From: Bacteroidaceae bacterium
GTDB taxonomy: Bacteria; Bacteroidota; Bacteroidia; Bacteroidales; Bacteroidaceae
Assembly: GCA_017469925.1 (NCBI GenBank)
Contig: JAFUFK010000009.1
Coordinates: 1 to 59,232, forward strand
DNA length: 59,232 nucleotides
Direction of reading: 5' to 3'
The notes beneath the pieces are model-generated. The model was not told the DNA's origin and searched no databases. It was given only the letters and a program-made list of their open reading frames with translations. This document shows positions 8,899 through 18,265 of this stretch, in pieces. Numbering within the stretch: the first letter of the stretch is position 1; the number at the start of each line of letters is the position of its first letter. The translations under genes and the position numbers were made by a program.

Positions 8899-9819
8899 AT
8901 GAACCGACAGACGACCAGCCAACTGCTGATGGTGCGCCCCGTGCGCTTTGCCTTCAACGAGCAGACGGCCGCGAACAATGCCTTCCAGCAAAGGGCTACC
9001 GACGACGAGGCCGCCCTGCGCACGCAACAGGAGGCGATACGTGAATTCGATGCCTACGTCCGCTTGCTTCGTGAAGCGGGCGTGGGCATTGATGTCGTTC
9101 AGGACGTGCCCGAACCGCCCACGCCCGACTCCATCTTCCCGAACAATTGCTTCTCCACCCACGACGAGGAGGGCGGTCGCACGCTGGTACTCTACCCGAT
9201 GTTTGCCCCCAACCGTCGGCTCGAACGCGAGAAACTGTTGCCACGGCTAAACGAGATGCCATTCCAGCGCATCATCGACCTCACCCACTACGAACAGCAA
9301 GGACTCTACCTCGAAGGCACGGGCTCCCTCGTGCTCGACCGCGAACACCGCATTGCCTATGCCTGTCGCTCGCCCCGTACCAGCGAACGCGTGCTGGCCG
9401 ACTGGGCCCGGCAGCTCGACTACACCTACCTGCTCTTCGACTGCTGCGACGAGGCCGATATACCCATCTACCACACCAACGTCGTCATGAACGTCGGCCG
9501 CCGCCAGGCCGTTGTCTGTCTGGAGAGCATCCGCGACGCCAGCCAGCGGGAGGCCGTGGAGCAGAGCCTTCGCGAGAGTGGAAAGGAGGTGGTCGGCATC
9601 AGTCTTGCACAGATGCACCACTTCGCCGGAAACATGCTGGAGGTACGCAACACCGCTGGCCAGCCCTTGCTCATCATGAGCCAGGCCGCCCACCAGTCGC
9701 TGGCTCCCGAGCAACTCCGCCTCCTCGAGCGCGAAACGCGCATCCTTGCTCCTCATCTCTCGGCCATCGAGACTGCAGGCGGCGGCAGTGCACGCTGCAT
9801 GTTGGCCGAAATCTACTAA
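8899..9819 (+). CDS. ctlX: Citrulline utilization hydrolase CtlX-type
   Basis: A guanidino-group-modifying enzyme of the amidinotransferase/deiminase superfamily; CtlX hydrolyses citrulline to ornithine, CO2 and ammonia. The 306-aa product shows 'MVRPVRFAFN' at the N-terminus, 'PDSIFPNNCFS', 'GTGSLVLDR' and the catalytic Cys300 in 'GGGSARCMLAEIY'. ATG 8899 is chosen over 8869, which would overlap rocD; 16 nt separate it from rocD. Neighbouring arcA supplies citrulline and rocD consumes ornithine, which supports the ureidase reading over a generic arginine-deiminase relative. Confidence 0.85.
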   Translation: MNRQTTSQLLMVRPVRFAFNEQTAANNAFQQRATDDEAALRTQQEAIREFDAYVRLLREAGVGIDVVQDVPEPPTPDSIFPNNCFSTHDEEGGRTLVLYPMFAPNRRLEREKLLPRLNEMPFQRIIDLTHYEQQGLYLEGTGSLVLDREHRIAYACRSPRTSERVLADWARQLDYTYLLFDCCDEADIPIYHTNVVMNVGRRQAVVCLESIRDASQREAVEQSLRESGKEVVGISLAQMHHFAGNMLEVRNTAGQPLLIMSQAAHQSLAPEQLRLLERETRILAPHLSAIETAGGGSARCMLAEIY

Positions 9820-9860
9820 ACATCCTTGTTCCTCTTTTCCTAATTCTTAATAACATAAGC

Positions 9861-11114
9861 ATGCAGCCTTGCAAAGTACACGTAGCCTCAGAGACTGGGC
9901 GCCTTCGCGCCGTTCTGCTTCGCCGACCAGGCATCGAGGTTGAGCGCATGACACCCCAGAACGCCACTCAGGCACTTTATAGCGACATTCTCGACAAACC
10001 CACCGTTGACCACGAGTACGGCCTCTTCAGTGGAGTCCTCGAACGCTGGACAAAAGTCTATTACGTACTCGACATCCTGGCGACGCTGCTCCACGACGAC
10101 GACGTGCGCCAGCACCTCGTCACCGAAAGTCTGCGCCACGACCGCCGCACCTCGCAACAACAACAGGTCATCGAGAGCCTCTACGAACACCTCATGTCGC
10201 TCGACAGCCGCGAACTGGCCCGCGTGCTCATCGAGGGCTACGAGCGTGAGCAATGGGACGGATTCTCCGACGACCGCTACCTGCTGAAACCGCTCTACAA
10301 CCTCATGTTCACCCGCGACGCCTCGTCCACCATCTATGACCGGGTGCTCATCAACTCGATGAGTTTCGAGGTACGCGAACGCGAGACGCTCATCTACGAG
10401 ACCATCTTCCGCCACTTCTTCGGTGTGGAGATGCTCAATGCCACCTCGCACAATCCCTGGGCCCGCACCGAGGGCGGCGACATCCACATCGCGGCCCCCG
10501 ACCTGCTCTGTATCGGCGAGGGCATACGCACCAACGCCAAAGGCATCGACTACCTCGCACAGACCTTTGCCCGCGAGCGCGACCACTTCAACATCCTCGT
10601 ACAGGAACTGCCCACCCAACCCGAATCGTTTATCCACCTCGACATGGTCTTCACCTTCCTTTCCCAGCACCAGTGCATGGCCTTCGAGCCTCTGCTTCGC
10701 AAGGAAGGACTCTTTGCCGACAAGGCCACTACGCTCATCCGCATCCGCAACGGACGCATCACCTACCACCAGGTCGGCAACATGCTCGACGGCCTGCGCC
10801 GGGTGGGTTGGGACATGGAGCCCGTCATCTGTGGCGGCAGCGACTCGTGGGTGCAATTGCGCGAACAGTGGCACAGCGGAGCCAACTTCTTTGCCCTCGA
10901 CCAAGGGCGCATTCTGGGCTACCGACGCAACACCGCCACCCTCGAGGCCCTCGACCATGCCGGTTTCGCCATCCTCAACGCCGAGGACATCGTCAGCGGC
11001 CGCATCGACGTGCAACAATATCCCCGCTTCGTAGCAGCCTTCCCTGGCTCCGAACTCCCCCGTGCCGGCGGCGGTGCCCGGTGCATGACCATGCCCATCT
11101 GGCGCGAGGACTGA
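9861..11114 (+). CDS. arcA: Arginine deiminase family protein
   Basis: Predicted to hydrolyse L-arginine to citrulline and ammonia. The 417-aa length is usual for ArcA. Motifs in order: 'VHVASETGRLRAVLLRRPG', 'LMFTRDAS', 'ARTEGGDIH', 'FIHLDMVFTFL' and the nucleophile Cys408 in the C-terminal 'GGGARCMTMPIWRED'. The ATG at 9861 was preferred because upstream sequence in frame lies over ctlX in another register. It is the last gene of the run, 41 bp after ctlX and followed by a hairpin. No carbamate kinase or ornithine carbamoyltransferase is nearby, so the classical ATP-yielding ADI pathway is not encoded here. Confidence 0.88.
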   Translation: MQPCKVHVASETGRLRAVLLRRPGIEVERMTPQNATQALYSDILDKPTVDHEYGLFSGVLERWTKVYYVLDILATLLHDDDVRQHLVTESLRHDRRTSQQQQVIESLYEHLMSLDSRELARVLIEGYEREQWDGFSDDRYLLKPLYNLMFTRDASSTIYDRVLINSMSFEVRERETLIYETIFRHFFGVEMLNATSHNPWARTEGGDIHIAAPDLLCIGEGIRTNAKGIDYLAQTFARERDHFNILVQELPTQPESFIHLDMVFTFLSQHQCMAFEPLLRKEGLFADKATTLIRIRNGRITYHQVGNMLDGLRRVGWDMEPVICGGSDSWVQLREQWHSGANFFALDQGRILGYRRNTATLEALDHAGFAILNAEDIVSGRIDVQQYPRFVAAFPGSELPRAGGGARCMTMPIWRED

Positions 11115-11140
11115 CCGACCACACTCACACGAAAAAAAGT

Positions 11141-11176
11141 AAGCACCGCATCTCACACAATGGGGATGCGGTGCTT
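11141..11176. terminator. Terminator between convergent arcA and pnp
   Basis: AAGCACCGCATC (11141-11152) and GATGCGGTGCTT (11165-11176) form a perfect 12-bp stem. Read on the minus strand it ends in a seven-T run, so it best serves pnp; the plus-strand tail is only moderately T-rich but it may also stop arcA transcripts. Confidence 0.8.
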
Positions 11177-11203
11177 CTCTCTATTTATGCCCTTCGGAGG
11201 GTG

Positions 11204-13489
11204 TTACTCCTCGTGGCTTTCTTGCTGCTCGGGACGGGGACGACGCTCGCGGTTCTCGTTGTTGCGACGGTCGCCATCACGACGTTCGCGACGTTCTCCA
11301 CGCTCACCACGTTCGGGGCGGGGACGACGCTCGCGACGCTCACGCTCTACGTAGCCTTCGGGCTTCTCGAGCAGGACACGGCGGCTGAGCTTGAACTTGC
11401 CCGTCTTCTCGTCGATGTCGATAAGCTTCACCTGAATCTTGTCACCTTCCTTCAGGCCACTCTCCTCGACGGTCTCGAGGCGCTTCCAGTCGATTTCCGA
11501 AATATGGAGCAGACCATCCTTGCCCGGCATGAACTCTACGAAGGCACCGTAAGGCATGATGCTGCGCACCTCGCCCTCATATACCTCGCCCACTTCGGGG
11601 ATGGCCACGATGGCACGAATCTTAGCCAGTGCAGCCTCGATGCTCTCCTTGTCGGGAGCGCTCACCTGCACCTTGCCGACGCCGTCCACCTCGTCGATGG
11701 TGATGACGGTACCCGTCTCTTCCTGCATACCCTGGATAATCTTTCCGCCCGGGCCAATGACAGCGCCAATGAACTCCTTCGGGATGATTATCTGCTCGAT
11801 GCGCGGAACGTGCGGCTTCAGTTCGGGACGCGGAGCGGGCAGTTCCTTCAGCATTTCCTGCAGGATGTGCTCGCGACCGGCCTTGGCCTGCATCAGCGCC
11901 TTCTCAAGGATTTCGTACGACAGGCCGTCGCACTTGATATCCATCTGCGTAGCGGTCAGACCCTTCGGCGTACCCGTGGTCTTGAAGTCCATGTCGCCCA
12001 GGTGGTCCTCGTCACCAAGGATGTCGCTCAGTACGGCATACTTCTCTTCGCCGGGGTTCTTGATAAGACCCATGGCAATACCGCTCACGGGCGACTTGAT
12101 GGGCACACCGGCATCCATCAGCGAGAGGCAACCTGCACAGACGGTGGCCATAGAACTGGAACCATTCGACTCGAGGATGTCGCTCACGACGCGGATGGTG
12201 TAAGGATAGTCCTCGGGAATCTGGCCCTTCAGACCGCGCCATGCCAGATGGCCGTGACCAATCTCACGACGGCCTACGCCGCGCTGGGCCTTGGCCTCAC
12301 CCGTAGAGAACGGGGGGAAGTTGTAGTGCAGGAGGAAGCGCATGTAGCTCTTGTCGAGCACGTCGTCAACCAACTTCTCGTCGAGTTTCGTACCCAACGT
12401 AGTCGTCGAGAGCGACTGGGTCTCGCCGCGGGTGAAGATAGCCACACCGTGGGGGCCGGGCAGTGTGCCAGCCTCGCACCAGATGGGACGGATGTCGGTC
12501 GTCTTACGACCGTCGAGGCGGATACCCTCGTCCAGCACACAGCGGCGCATGGCGTCGCGCTCTACGTCGTGGTAGTAGCGGTCCACCAGGGTGTTCTTCT
12601 CTTCCAGTTCCTCGGCAGTCATGTCGGTATGGGCCTCGGCATAGCGAACCTTGAAGTCCTCGCGAATCTTCTCGAAGGCCTCGGCGCGCTGGTGCTTCTC
12701 CAGGGCCTGCTTCGTCACGTCGTAGGCGGGCTGGTAGCACTCGCGCTTCACCTGCTCGCGCAGTTCCTCGTCGTTCACTTCGTGGCAGTATTCGCGCTTC
12801 ACGTCCTTGCCCAGTTCCTTGCTGAGTTCCTTCTGCAGACGGCACATGGGCTTGATGGCCTCGTGGGCAGCCTTCAGGGCGGCAAGCAGGTCCTGTTCCG
12901 AGACTTCCTTCATCTCGCCCTCCACCATCATGATGTTCTCTTCGGTGGCGCCGACCATGAGGTCCATGTCGGCCTCCTCCAGCTGAGCGAAGGTGGGGTT
13001 GATGACAAACTCGCCATTGATGCGAGCTACGCGAACCTCCGAGATGGGACCCTCGAAGGGTATATCGCTGACAGCCAGAGCGGCAGAGGCGGCAAAGCCG
13101 GCCAGAGCGTCGGGCATATCCACGCCATCGGCAGAAAATAGTATCACGTTGACATACACCTCAGCATGATAGTTGCTGGGGAAGAGGGGACGCAGTGCGC
13201 GGTCCACCAGACGACAGGTCAGAATCTCGTCGTCGTTAGCCTTACCCTCGCGCTTCGTGAAACCGCCGGGGAATCGTCCGGCAGCGGCATACTTTTCTCT
13301 GTACTCTACCTGCAAGGGCATGAAATCTGTTCCGGGAACGGCATCTTTGGCGGCGCAAACAGTGGCCAGGAGCACGGTGTTGTTCATACGAACGACAACG
13401 GAACCATCGGCTTGTTTCGCCAGTTTCCCGGTCTCGATGCTGATGGTCCTGCCATCAGGCAACTCGACTGTCTTTGTAATTACGTTCAT
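11204..13489 (-). CDS. pnp: Polyribonucleotide nucleotidyltransferase (PNPase)
   Basis: A phosphorolytic 3'-5' exoribonuclease of RNA turnover. The 761-aa product has two RNase PH domains (about 10-240 and 330-560), with '[12 protein letters not shown]', 'RALRPLFP' and '[14 protein letters not shown]' in the second, then a KH domain ('[19 protein letters not shown]') and an S1 domain ('[33 protein letters not shown]', quoted in parts). An Arg/Glu-rich tail of about 55 residues ([20 protein letters not shown] and similar) extends beyond S1; such basic tails are common in this phylum and may bind RNA. It has its own strong promoter upstream and stands alone between convergent arcA and divergent 13711. 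Confidence 0.96.
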   Translation of the reverse strand: MNVITKTVELPDGRTISIETGKLAKQADGSVVVRMNNTVLLATVCAAKDAVPGTDFMPLQVEYREKYAAAGRFPGGFTKREGKANDDEILTCRLVDRALRPLFPSNYHAEVYVNVILFSADGVDMPDALAGFAASAALAVSDIPFEGPISEVRVARINGEFVINPTFAQLEEADMDLMVGATEENIMMVEGEMKEVSEQDLLAALKAAHEAIKPMCRLQKELSKELGKDVKREYCHEVNDEELREQVKRECYQPAYDVTKQALEKHQRAEAFEKIREDFKVRYAEAHTDMTAEELEEKNTLVDRYYHDVERDAMRRCVLDEGIRLDGRKTTDIRPIWCEAGTLPGPHGVAIFTRGETQSLSTTTLGTKLDEKLVDDVLDKSYMRFLLHYNFPPFSTGEAKAQRGVGRREIGHGHLAWRGLKGQIPEDYPYTIRVVSDILESNGSSSMATVCAGCLSLMDAGVPIKSPVSGIAMGLIKNPGEEKYAVLSDILGDEDHLGDMDFKTTGTPKGLTATQMDIKCDGLSYEILEKALMQAKAGREHILQEMLKELPAPRPELKPHVPRIEQIIIPKEFIGAVIGPGGKIIQGMQEETGTVITIDEVDGVGKVQVSAPDKESIEAALAKIRAIVAIPEVGEVYEGEVRSIMPYGAFVEFMPGKDGLLHISEIDWKRLETVEESGLKEGDKIQVKLIDIDEKTGKFKLSRRVLLEKPEGYVERERRERRPRPERGERGERRERRDGDRRNNENRERRPRPEQQESHEE

Positions 13490-13546
13490 CTAAAAAATGT
13501 GTATAAAAAATGTGTAAAATATGCGCCTATGCGCATTAATCGGGCG

Positions 13547-13578
13547 CAAAGATAGTGCAAAGCGAGCGAAAAAGCAAA
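13547..13578 (-). promoter_or_regulatory. pnp promoter
   Basis: On the minus strand TTTG (13578-13575), exactly 20 nt, then TATCTTTG (13554-13547): a full match to the Bacteroidetes -33/-7 consensus. The leader to the ATG at 13489 is about 50 nt. Confidence 0.85.
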
Positions 13579-13681
13579 TTTTTACTGCCTTTTTCCAAGG
13601 TGAAGCCCGTCTTCGGTGCTCGCAGAGACGCTGAGATACAAAAATAAGTTGAAAGTTAAATATTAAAACCTTAAAAATTAC

Positions 13682-13689
13682 TACCTTTG
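13682..13689 (+). promoter_or_regulatory. Promoter -7 box of the TlpA-like lipoprotein
   Basis: TACCTTTG is followed 21 nt later by the ATG at 13711. Together with the pnp promoter it makes the 13490-13710 gap a divergent promoter region; nothing else is seen there. Confidence 0.7.
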
Positions 13690-13710
13690 CAATCGTAAAC
13701 CAAACAAACG

Positions 13711-14859
13711 ATGAAAAAGTACTTCCCCCCCCTACTCCTCTCCCTCCTTCTCATGAGCGGCTGCAAACAACGCGGCCCCCAGTTCACCGTCGAAGGCCAA
13801 ATCACCGAAGCCCAGGACACGATGCTCTATCTCGAACACCTCACACTGGGCGACGGAGTAGTACGTCTCGACTCCATAAAACTCGATGAAACCGGCGATT
13901 TTCGGCTCCACGGCCCCCAGCCCTCTAACCCCGAATTCTACCGCCTGCGTATCGGCCACCAGGTCGTCAACCTCAGCATCGACTCCACCGAGACCGTGCG
14001 CGTACGGGCCCGGCTGCCCCAGATGACCCTGGGCTATCAGGTAGAGGGCAGCGGCAACTGCGACACCATACGCCTGCTCTGCCTCAAGCTCGACTCCCTC
14101 ATGCAGCGCGTGCGCCGCGTAGCCGACAACCGCGACCTCACCCTGGCCGAGCGCAACGAACAGATACAAGCCCTCGTCAGCGACTACAAGACACAGGTCA
14201 AGCTCCAGTACATCCAGAATCGCTACGACCGGGCCTCCAGCTACTACGCCATGTTCCAGATGATCGACGGCCAGATGGTCTTCAACCCCGTCAGCGACCC
14301 CTCCGACGTCACGTGGTTCACCGCCCTGGCCAATTCGTGGGACATACGCTACCCCGACTGCCCTCGCACGCAGAACCTCAGCAACATCGCCCTCCAAGGC
14401 CACCGCAACACCCGGCGCCGCGTCATCCAGATTAACATGGACTCCGACAAGGTCGCCGAGTCAGGCATCATCGACATGAGTTTCCCCGACAAGACGGGCC
14501 GCGAGCGCCGACTCTCCGAACTCAAGGGTCAGGTCGTACTGCTCGACTTCACCGCCTACAGCCTCAAGGACAGCCAACAGCGCACCCTCGCCCTGCGCGA
14601 ACTCTATAACAAGTACCACACGCGCGGACTCGAAATCTACCAGGTCTCCGTCGATGCCGACGAACACTACTGGAAGACCCTCTCCGACCAACTCCCCTGG
14701 GTCTGCGTCTGGGACAGCGAGGGACTCGACAACGACATCCTCCGCATCTACAACCTGCAGGCCATCCCCACCTGGTTCCTCATCGACCGCCAGTCGAACC
14801 TCGTCGGCCGCATGGAACTCCTCGGCGACCTCGAACAGGAAATCCAGAAACTGCTCTGA
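13711..14859 (+). CDS. DUF4369/thioredoxin-fold lipoprotein lacking the CxxC motif
   Basis: A 382-aa envelope protein with lipobox LLMSGC (Cys18). Residues about 24-115 ('FTVEGQITEAQDTMLYLEH') resemble DUF4369, a middle helical part follows, and residues about 250-382 are a TlpA/AhpC-like fold ('SGIIDMSFPDKTGRERRLSELKGQVVLLDF'; 'IPTWFLIDRQ' with the cis-Pro). Where TlpA proteins have WCxxC this one reads 'DFTAYSLKDSQQ', with no Cys, so disulfide exchange is unlikely. A scaffolding, sensing or peroxide-unrelated role is possible. It has its own promoter and is followed by a terminator. Confidence 0.8.
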   Translation: MKKYFPPLLLSLLLMSGCKQRGPQFTVEGQITEAQDTMLYLEHLTLGDGVVRLDSIKLDETGDFRLHGPQPSNPEFYRLRIGHQVVNLSIDSTETVRVRARLPQMTLGYQVEGSGNCDTIRLLCLKLDSLMQRVRRVADNRDLTLAERNEQIQALVSDYKTQVKLQYIQNRYDRASSYYAMFQMIDGQMVFNPVSDPSDVTWFTALANSWDIRYPDCPRTQNLSNIALQGHRNTRRRVIQINMDSDKVAESGIIDMSFPDKTGRERRLSELKGQVVLLDFTAYSLKDSQQRTLALRELYNKYHTRGLEIYQVSVDADEHYWKTLSDQLPWVCVWDSEGLDNDILRIYNLQAIPTWFLIDRQSNLVGRMELLGDLEQEIQKLL

Positions 14860-14940
14860 TAAGAGAGGAAAAATCCTTACAACCGCCCGGGGCAATAGTG
14901 CGAGCCCTCCTCCGACATCGCCGCCCCAGCCTCGAAACGT

Positions 14941-14973
14941 AACGCCCTGTTTATCAACGATAAGCGGGGCGTT
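14941..14973 (+). terminator. Terminator heading repeat element B1
   Basis: AACGCCCTGTTTATC (14941-14955) pairs fully with GATAAGCGGGGCGTT (14959-14973), allowing two G-U pairs, around an AAC loop, followed by a T-rich stretch. A very similar hairpin precedes array B3 (38825-38857), so it seems to be part of the repeated module and also ends the 13711 transcript. Confidence 0.8.
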
Positions 14974-14997
14974 TCCTTTATGCCTCCGAAGGGGTCG

Positions 14998-15090
14998 CCG
15001 GAAGTTATGTTAACCTATGCCCCCAGGTTATGTTACTTTGTGGCCGGAAGTTAACATTATCTCGGCCGATAGGTTAACATAACTTTCGGC
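14998..15090 (+). repeat. Palindrome array B1 (GTTAACATAAC family)
   Basis: Four degenerate units have their GTTAAC-like cores at 15009, 15032, 15050 and 15073, i.e. spacings of 23, 18 and 23 nt. The first two are oriented TATGTTAACC and the last two GTTAACATAAC, so the array is itself an imperfect inverted repeat. It follows GAAGGGGTCGCCGG, also seen next to B2. Upstream, AAAAATCCTTACAACCG (14869-14885) recurs inverted beside B2. The whole gap 14860-15185 holds only this, the hairpin and the next promoter. Confidence 0.85.
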
Positions 15091-15125
15091 GGCAGATTCC
15101 CGACACTTGAAAAAACTCTAACAAG

Positions 15126-15157
15126 TTTGGCATTTTGCTCGCTTAATCGTATCTTTG
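15126..15157 (+). promoter_or_regulatory. Promoter of the GH127-type gene
   Basis: TTTG (15126-15129), exactly 20 nt, then TATCTTTG (15150-15157). The ATG at 15186 is 28 nt downstream. Confidence 0.85.
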
Positions 15158-15185
15158 CAGACAGAAACTAACTGAAACGAAAAAC

Positions 15186-18100
15186 ATGAAACGCATTCTG
15201 ACGACCCTCGTGCTCCTGACAGCCCTGACGACGGGCTGGGCACAGTCGAGACTCTACCCCCATCTGTTTGACCTTTCGGAGGTTACGCTGGGCGAAGGCC
15301 CCCTGCAGACGGCCCTCCTGCTGAATGCCGACGTGCTGATGCAGTACGACGTCGATCGGTTGCTGACACCCTTCGTGCGCCAGGCCGGCATCGACGCCAC
15401 GTGGGAACAGCGGCACCCCAACTTCCCGAACTGGGGCAGCGGCTCGTTCCGCCTCGACGGCCACGTGGGCGGCCACTACCTGTCGGCCCTGGCCCTGGCC
15501 TATGCCGCTACGGGGCAGGAGCGGTTGCGCGAGCGCATGGACTACATGCTCGACGTCATGGAGCGTTGCCAGACCCACTTCGACCAGAACACCACGGGGC
15601 TGCGCGGCTACATCGGCGGCTACCCCGACAACGGGCTGTGGACGACCCTCTACGCGGGCGACATGACGACCTTCAACCAATCGCGCGGCAACGTACCCCT
15701 GTACGTCCAGCACAAGGTCATGGCCGGTCTGCGCGATGCCTACGTCTATGGCGGCAGCGAGCGGGCACTCGGGATGTTCCTGAAGATGTGCGACTGGGCC
15801 ATCGACCTGGTGGCACGGTTCTCGGACAGCGAGATGCAGTCGATACTGGACACGGAGCACGGCGGCGTCAACGAGACCCTGGCCGACGCCTACCTGCTGT
15901 CGGGCGACGAGAAATACCTGGCCGCCGCCAAGCGCTACAGCCACCAGACGATGGTGTCGGGCATGCAGTCGCTCTCGACGACCTTCCTCGACAATCGCCA
16001 CGCCAACACGCAGGTGCCCAAGTACATAGGCTTCGAGCGCATTGCCCAACTGTCGGGCGACAAGGCTGATGCCAAGTACAGCCGGGCGGCCTGGAACTTC
16101 TGGCGCGACGTGGTGCGCAACCGCACCGTGTGCATCGGCGGAAACTCGGTCGATGAGCACTTCCTGCCGCGCACCAATGCCGAACGATACGTCAACAACC
16201 CCAACGGCCCCGAGTCGTGCAATACGAACAACATGCTGAAACTGACGGAGGACCTTTTCCTCGATGAAATGGGCAATTCTGAACTCATTGACTTCTTCGA
16301 GCGGGCTACGATGAACCACATCCTCTCGACCCAGAACCCGACGACAGGCGGCTACGTCTATTTCACCTCCCTGCGCCCACAGCACTACCGCATGTATAGC
16401 CAGGTGAACCAGGGCATGTGGTGCTGCGTCGGGACGGGTATGGAGAACCACTCGAAGTACGGCGAGTTTATCTATGCCCACCGGGGCGATACGCTCTTCG
16501 TCAACCTCTTCGTCAACAGCGAGTTGCGGAACGAACGCTTCGGACTGAGGCAGGAGACTCGCTTCCCCTACGAACAACATTCGCGACTGACCGTCACGCA
16601 GGACGGCACCTTCACCCTGGCCATACGTCGCCCCGAGTGGGCCACGGGCCAAGCCTCGACCTACACCTATACGACCCGGGACTGGAAGGCAGGCGACGTG
16701 GTGGACATCGACCTGCCGATGTCGCTCAGCTACGAGACTTGCCCGGGACTGACGGGCTACATCGCCTTCCGCTACGGACCGATACTGCTCGGTGCAAAGA
16801 CCTCGACCGAGAACCTGGCAGGCCAGTTTGCCGGCGAGGGTCGTATGGACCATGCTCCCTCGCTGGGTACTCAGCTGAGCCTGACGTCGGCGCCGATGCT
16901 CATTGGCGAGCGTGCACGGGTGATGGAGGCCATCGAAGCCGTGAATGCGGACAGCCTCATCTTCCGCTTCCGACCCGAATGGCTGAGCAGCGAGCGATGG
17001 AAAGACCTCCGGTTGCAGCCCTTCTTCACCGTCCACGAAGCACGCTATATGACCTACTTCCAGCAACTTAGCGAGACAGAATGGGAGAAAGTGCGCGAAG
17101 AGGTGGAGGCCGAGGAGGCCGCACGCATGAGACTGGAGGAGCGCACGCTCGACGCCATCTCGACGGGCGAACAGCAGAGCGACGCCGGCCACGCCCGTAC
17201 GGGCACCTTCAGCACGGGCACCTACCAGGGCGAATACTACATCGACGCCCAGAGCGGACGGTGGTTCCAGTATGAACTGGAGACGAAGGGCGTCGTGGAC
17301 AGCGTATCGCTGATGGTCCGCTACACGGGTGCCGACAAGGGGCGCACGTGCACCATCAGCATCGACGGACAGACCCTGCGCGAAGTGTCGATTTCGGGCA
17401 CGCCCAGCGGATTCTATAACGTAGAATACCCCATTTCATCGGAACTTTTGACCCGCGACGATGGTTCGCCGAAGGACACCATCACGGTGCGCTTCACGGC
17501 CTCGGGCACGTCGCCTACGCCGGGCGTCTATTACATCCGCCTGCTGAAAGAGTACGAGGGCCCTGGCCTGAAGCACTACACCTTCGTGCCCCAGCAGTGG
17601 GTGAGCGCCGATGCCAACCGCGTCAACAGCGTGGCCTACACGGCCAGCGACGAGGTAGAGGTGAACGGCAAGACGGGACAGAACAACATCGCCCTCCAAC
17701 TCTCGATGCAACGGAGCGACAGTTCCTACGTACGCCCCGACCAGAACCTGCTGCTCGTGCGTGGGCGCCAACTGCGCACGGGGACGGGCATGAGCTACCT
17801 CTGGTGGCTCAACGGTTGCAACAAGGGTTCGCAGGTAGCCCCCACTTACAGCTACCACGCCGCAGGCGCCACAATGCCCTACTACTTCATCTGGGACGTG
17901 ACGAAGAGCGGGCTCGCCGACTACTGGACCGAGAACGACGAGGGGCAAATCCTTATCTCGGCCAACGGACGGGCCATGATAACCTGCTTCGGACTGACGG
18001 CCGCCACGACAGCCTCGGGCACGGCCTACATACAGGACATCGACTTCCTCTCGGCTCAGGAGGCTGTTGACCGCTACCCCGAACTGTCGAAGACGCTGGG

Positions 18101-18245
18101 CGTCGTGCCCACAGGCGTTGGACAGGTCCGGGCAGCAACGTTAAGTACACAAAGCCCCCGTCAGGCCTACGACCTGAGCGGGCGCCGCATCGGCAGGGGC
18201 CATCAAGGCATCGTCGTCAGCCGAGGGCGCAAACACATCGACTAA
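15186..18245 (+). CDS. Secreted GH127-like beta-L-arabinofuranosidase-type hydrolase
   Basis: A 1019-aa exported glycosidase. After the signal peptide (cleavage near AQ20) the (alpha/alpha)6 catalytic domain spans about 25-480, with an accessory beta region ('GYIAFRYGPILLGAK') and C-terminal modules resembling DUF6805. The GH127 metal/catalytic signature is present: Glu343 and Cys345 in 'PESCNTNNMLK' and the Cys413-Cys414 pair in 'MWCCVGTGMENHSKYGEF', equivalent to the Zn ligands and Cys nucleophile of HypBA1. Substrate may be an L-arabinofuranoside, but the family has varied specificities. The C-terminus 'YDLSGRRIGRGHQG' matches the tail of two other secreted enzymes here. It is probably monocistronic or followed by 18266. 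Confidence 0.85.
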   Translation: MKRILTTLVLLTALTTGWAQSRLYPHLFDLSEVTLGEGPLQTALLLNADVLMQYDVDRLLTPFVRQAGIDATWEQRHPNFPNWGSGSFRLDGHVGGHYLSALALAYAATGQERLRERMDYMLDVMERCQTHFDQNTTGLRGYIGGYPDNGLWTTLYAGDMTTFNQSRGNVPLYVQHKVMAGLRDAYVYGGSERALGMFLKMCDWAIDLVARFSDSEMQSILDTEHGGVNETLADAYLLSGDEKYLAAAKRYSHQTMVSGMQSLSTTFLDNRHANTQVPKYIGFERIAQLSGDKADAKYSRAAWNFWRDVVRNRTVCIGGNSVDEHFLPRTNAERYVNNPNGPESCNTNNMLKLTEDLFLDEMGNSELIDFFERATMNHILSTQNPTTGGYVYFTSLRPQHYRMYSQVNQGMWCCVGTGMENHSKYGEFIYAHRGDTLFVNLFVNSELRNERFGLRQETRFPYEQHSRLTVTQDGTFTLAIRRPEWATGQASTYTYTTRDWKAGDVVDIDLPMSLSYETCPGLTGYIAFRYGPILLGAKTSTENLAGQFAGEGRMDHAPSLGTQLSLTSAPMLIGERARVMEAIEAVNADSLIFRFRPEWLSSERWKDLRLQPFFTVHEARYMTYFQQLSETEWEKVREEVEAEEAARMRLEERTLDAISTGEQQSDAGHARTGTFSTGTYQGEYYIDAQSGRWFQYELETKGVVDSVSLMVRYTGADKGRTCTISIDGQTLREVSISGTPSGFYNVEYPISSELLTRDDGSPKDTITVRFTASGTSPTPGVYYIRLLKEYEGPGLKHYTFVPQQWVSADANRVNSVAYTASDEVEVNGKTGQNNIALQLSMQRSDSSYVRPDQNLLLVRGRQLRTGTGMSYLWWLNGCNKGSQVAPTYSYHAAGATMPYYFIWDVTKSGLADYWTENDEGQILISANGRAMITCFGLTAATTASGTAYIQDIDFLSAQEAVDRYPELSKTLGVVPTGVGQVRAATLSTQSPRQAYDLSGRRIGRGHQGIVVSRGRKHID

Positions 18246-18265
18246 GACCTTCGCCCCCCTCTGGT

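Noticed and set aside
9147-9860. N-terminal extension of the arginine deiminase frame to 9147
   Set aside because: The extension overlaps ctlX in another frame and has shadow-type composition; homologues begin at the MQPCKVHV start.
10673-13141. 822-aa open frame on the plus strand
   Set aside because: It runs over arcA in another frame and antisense to pnp, and has the skewed composition of shadow frames; no domain is seen.
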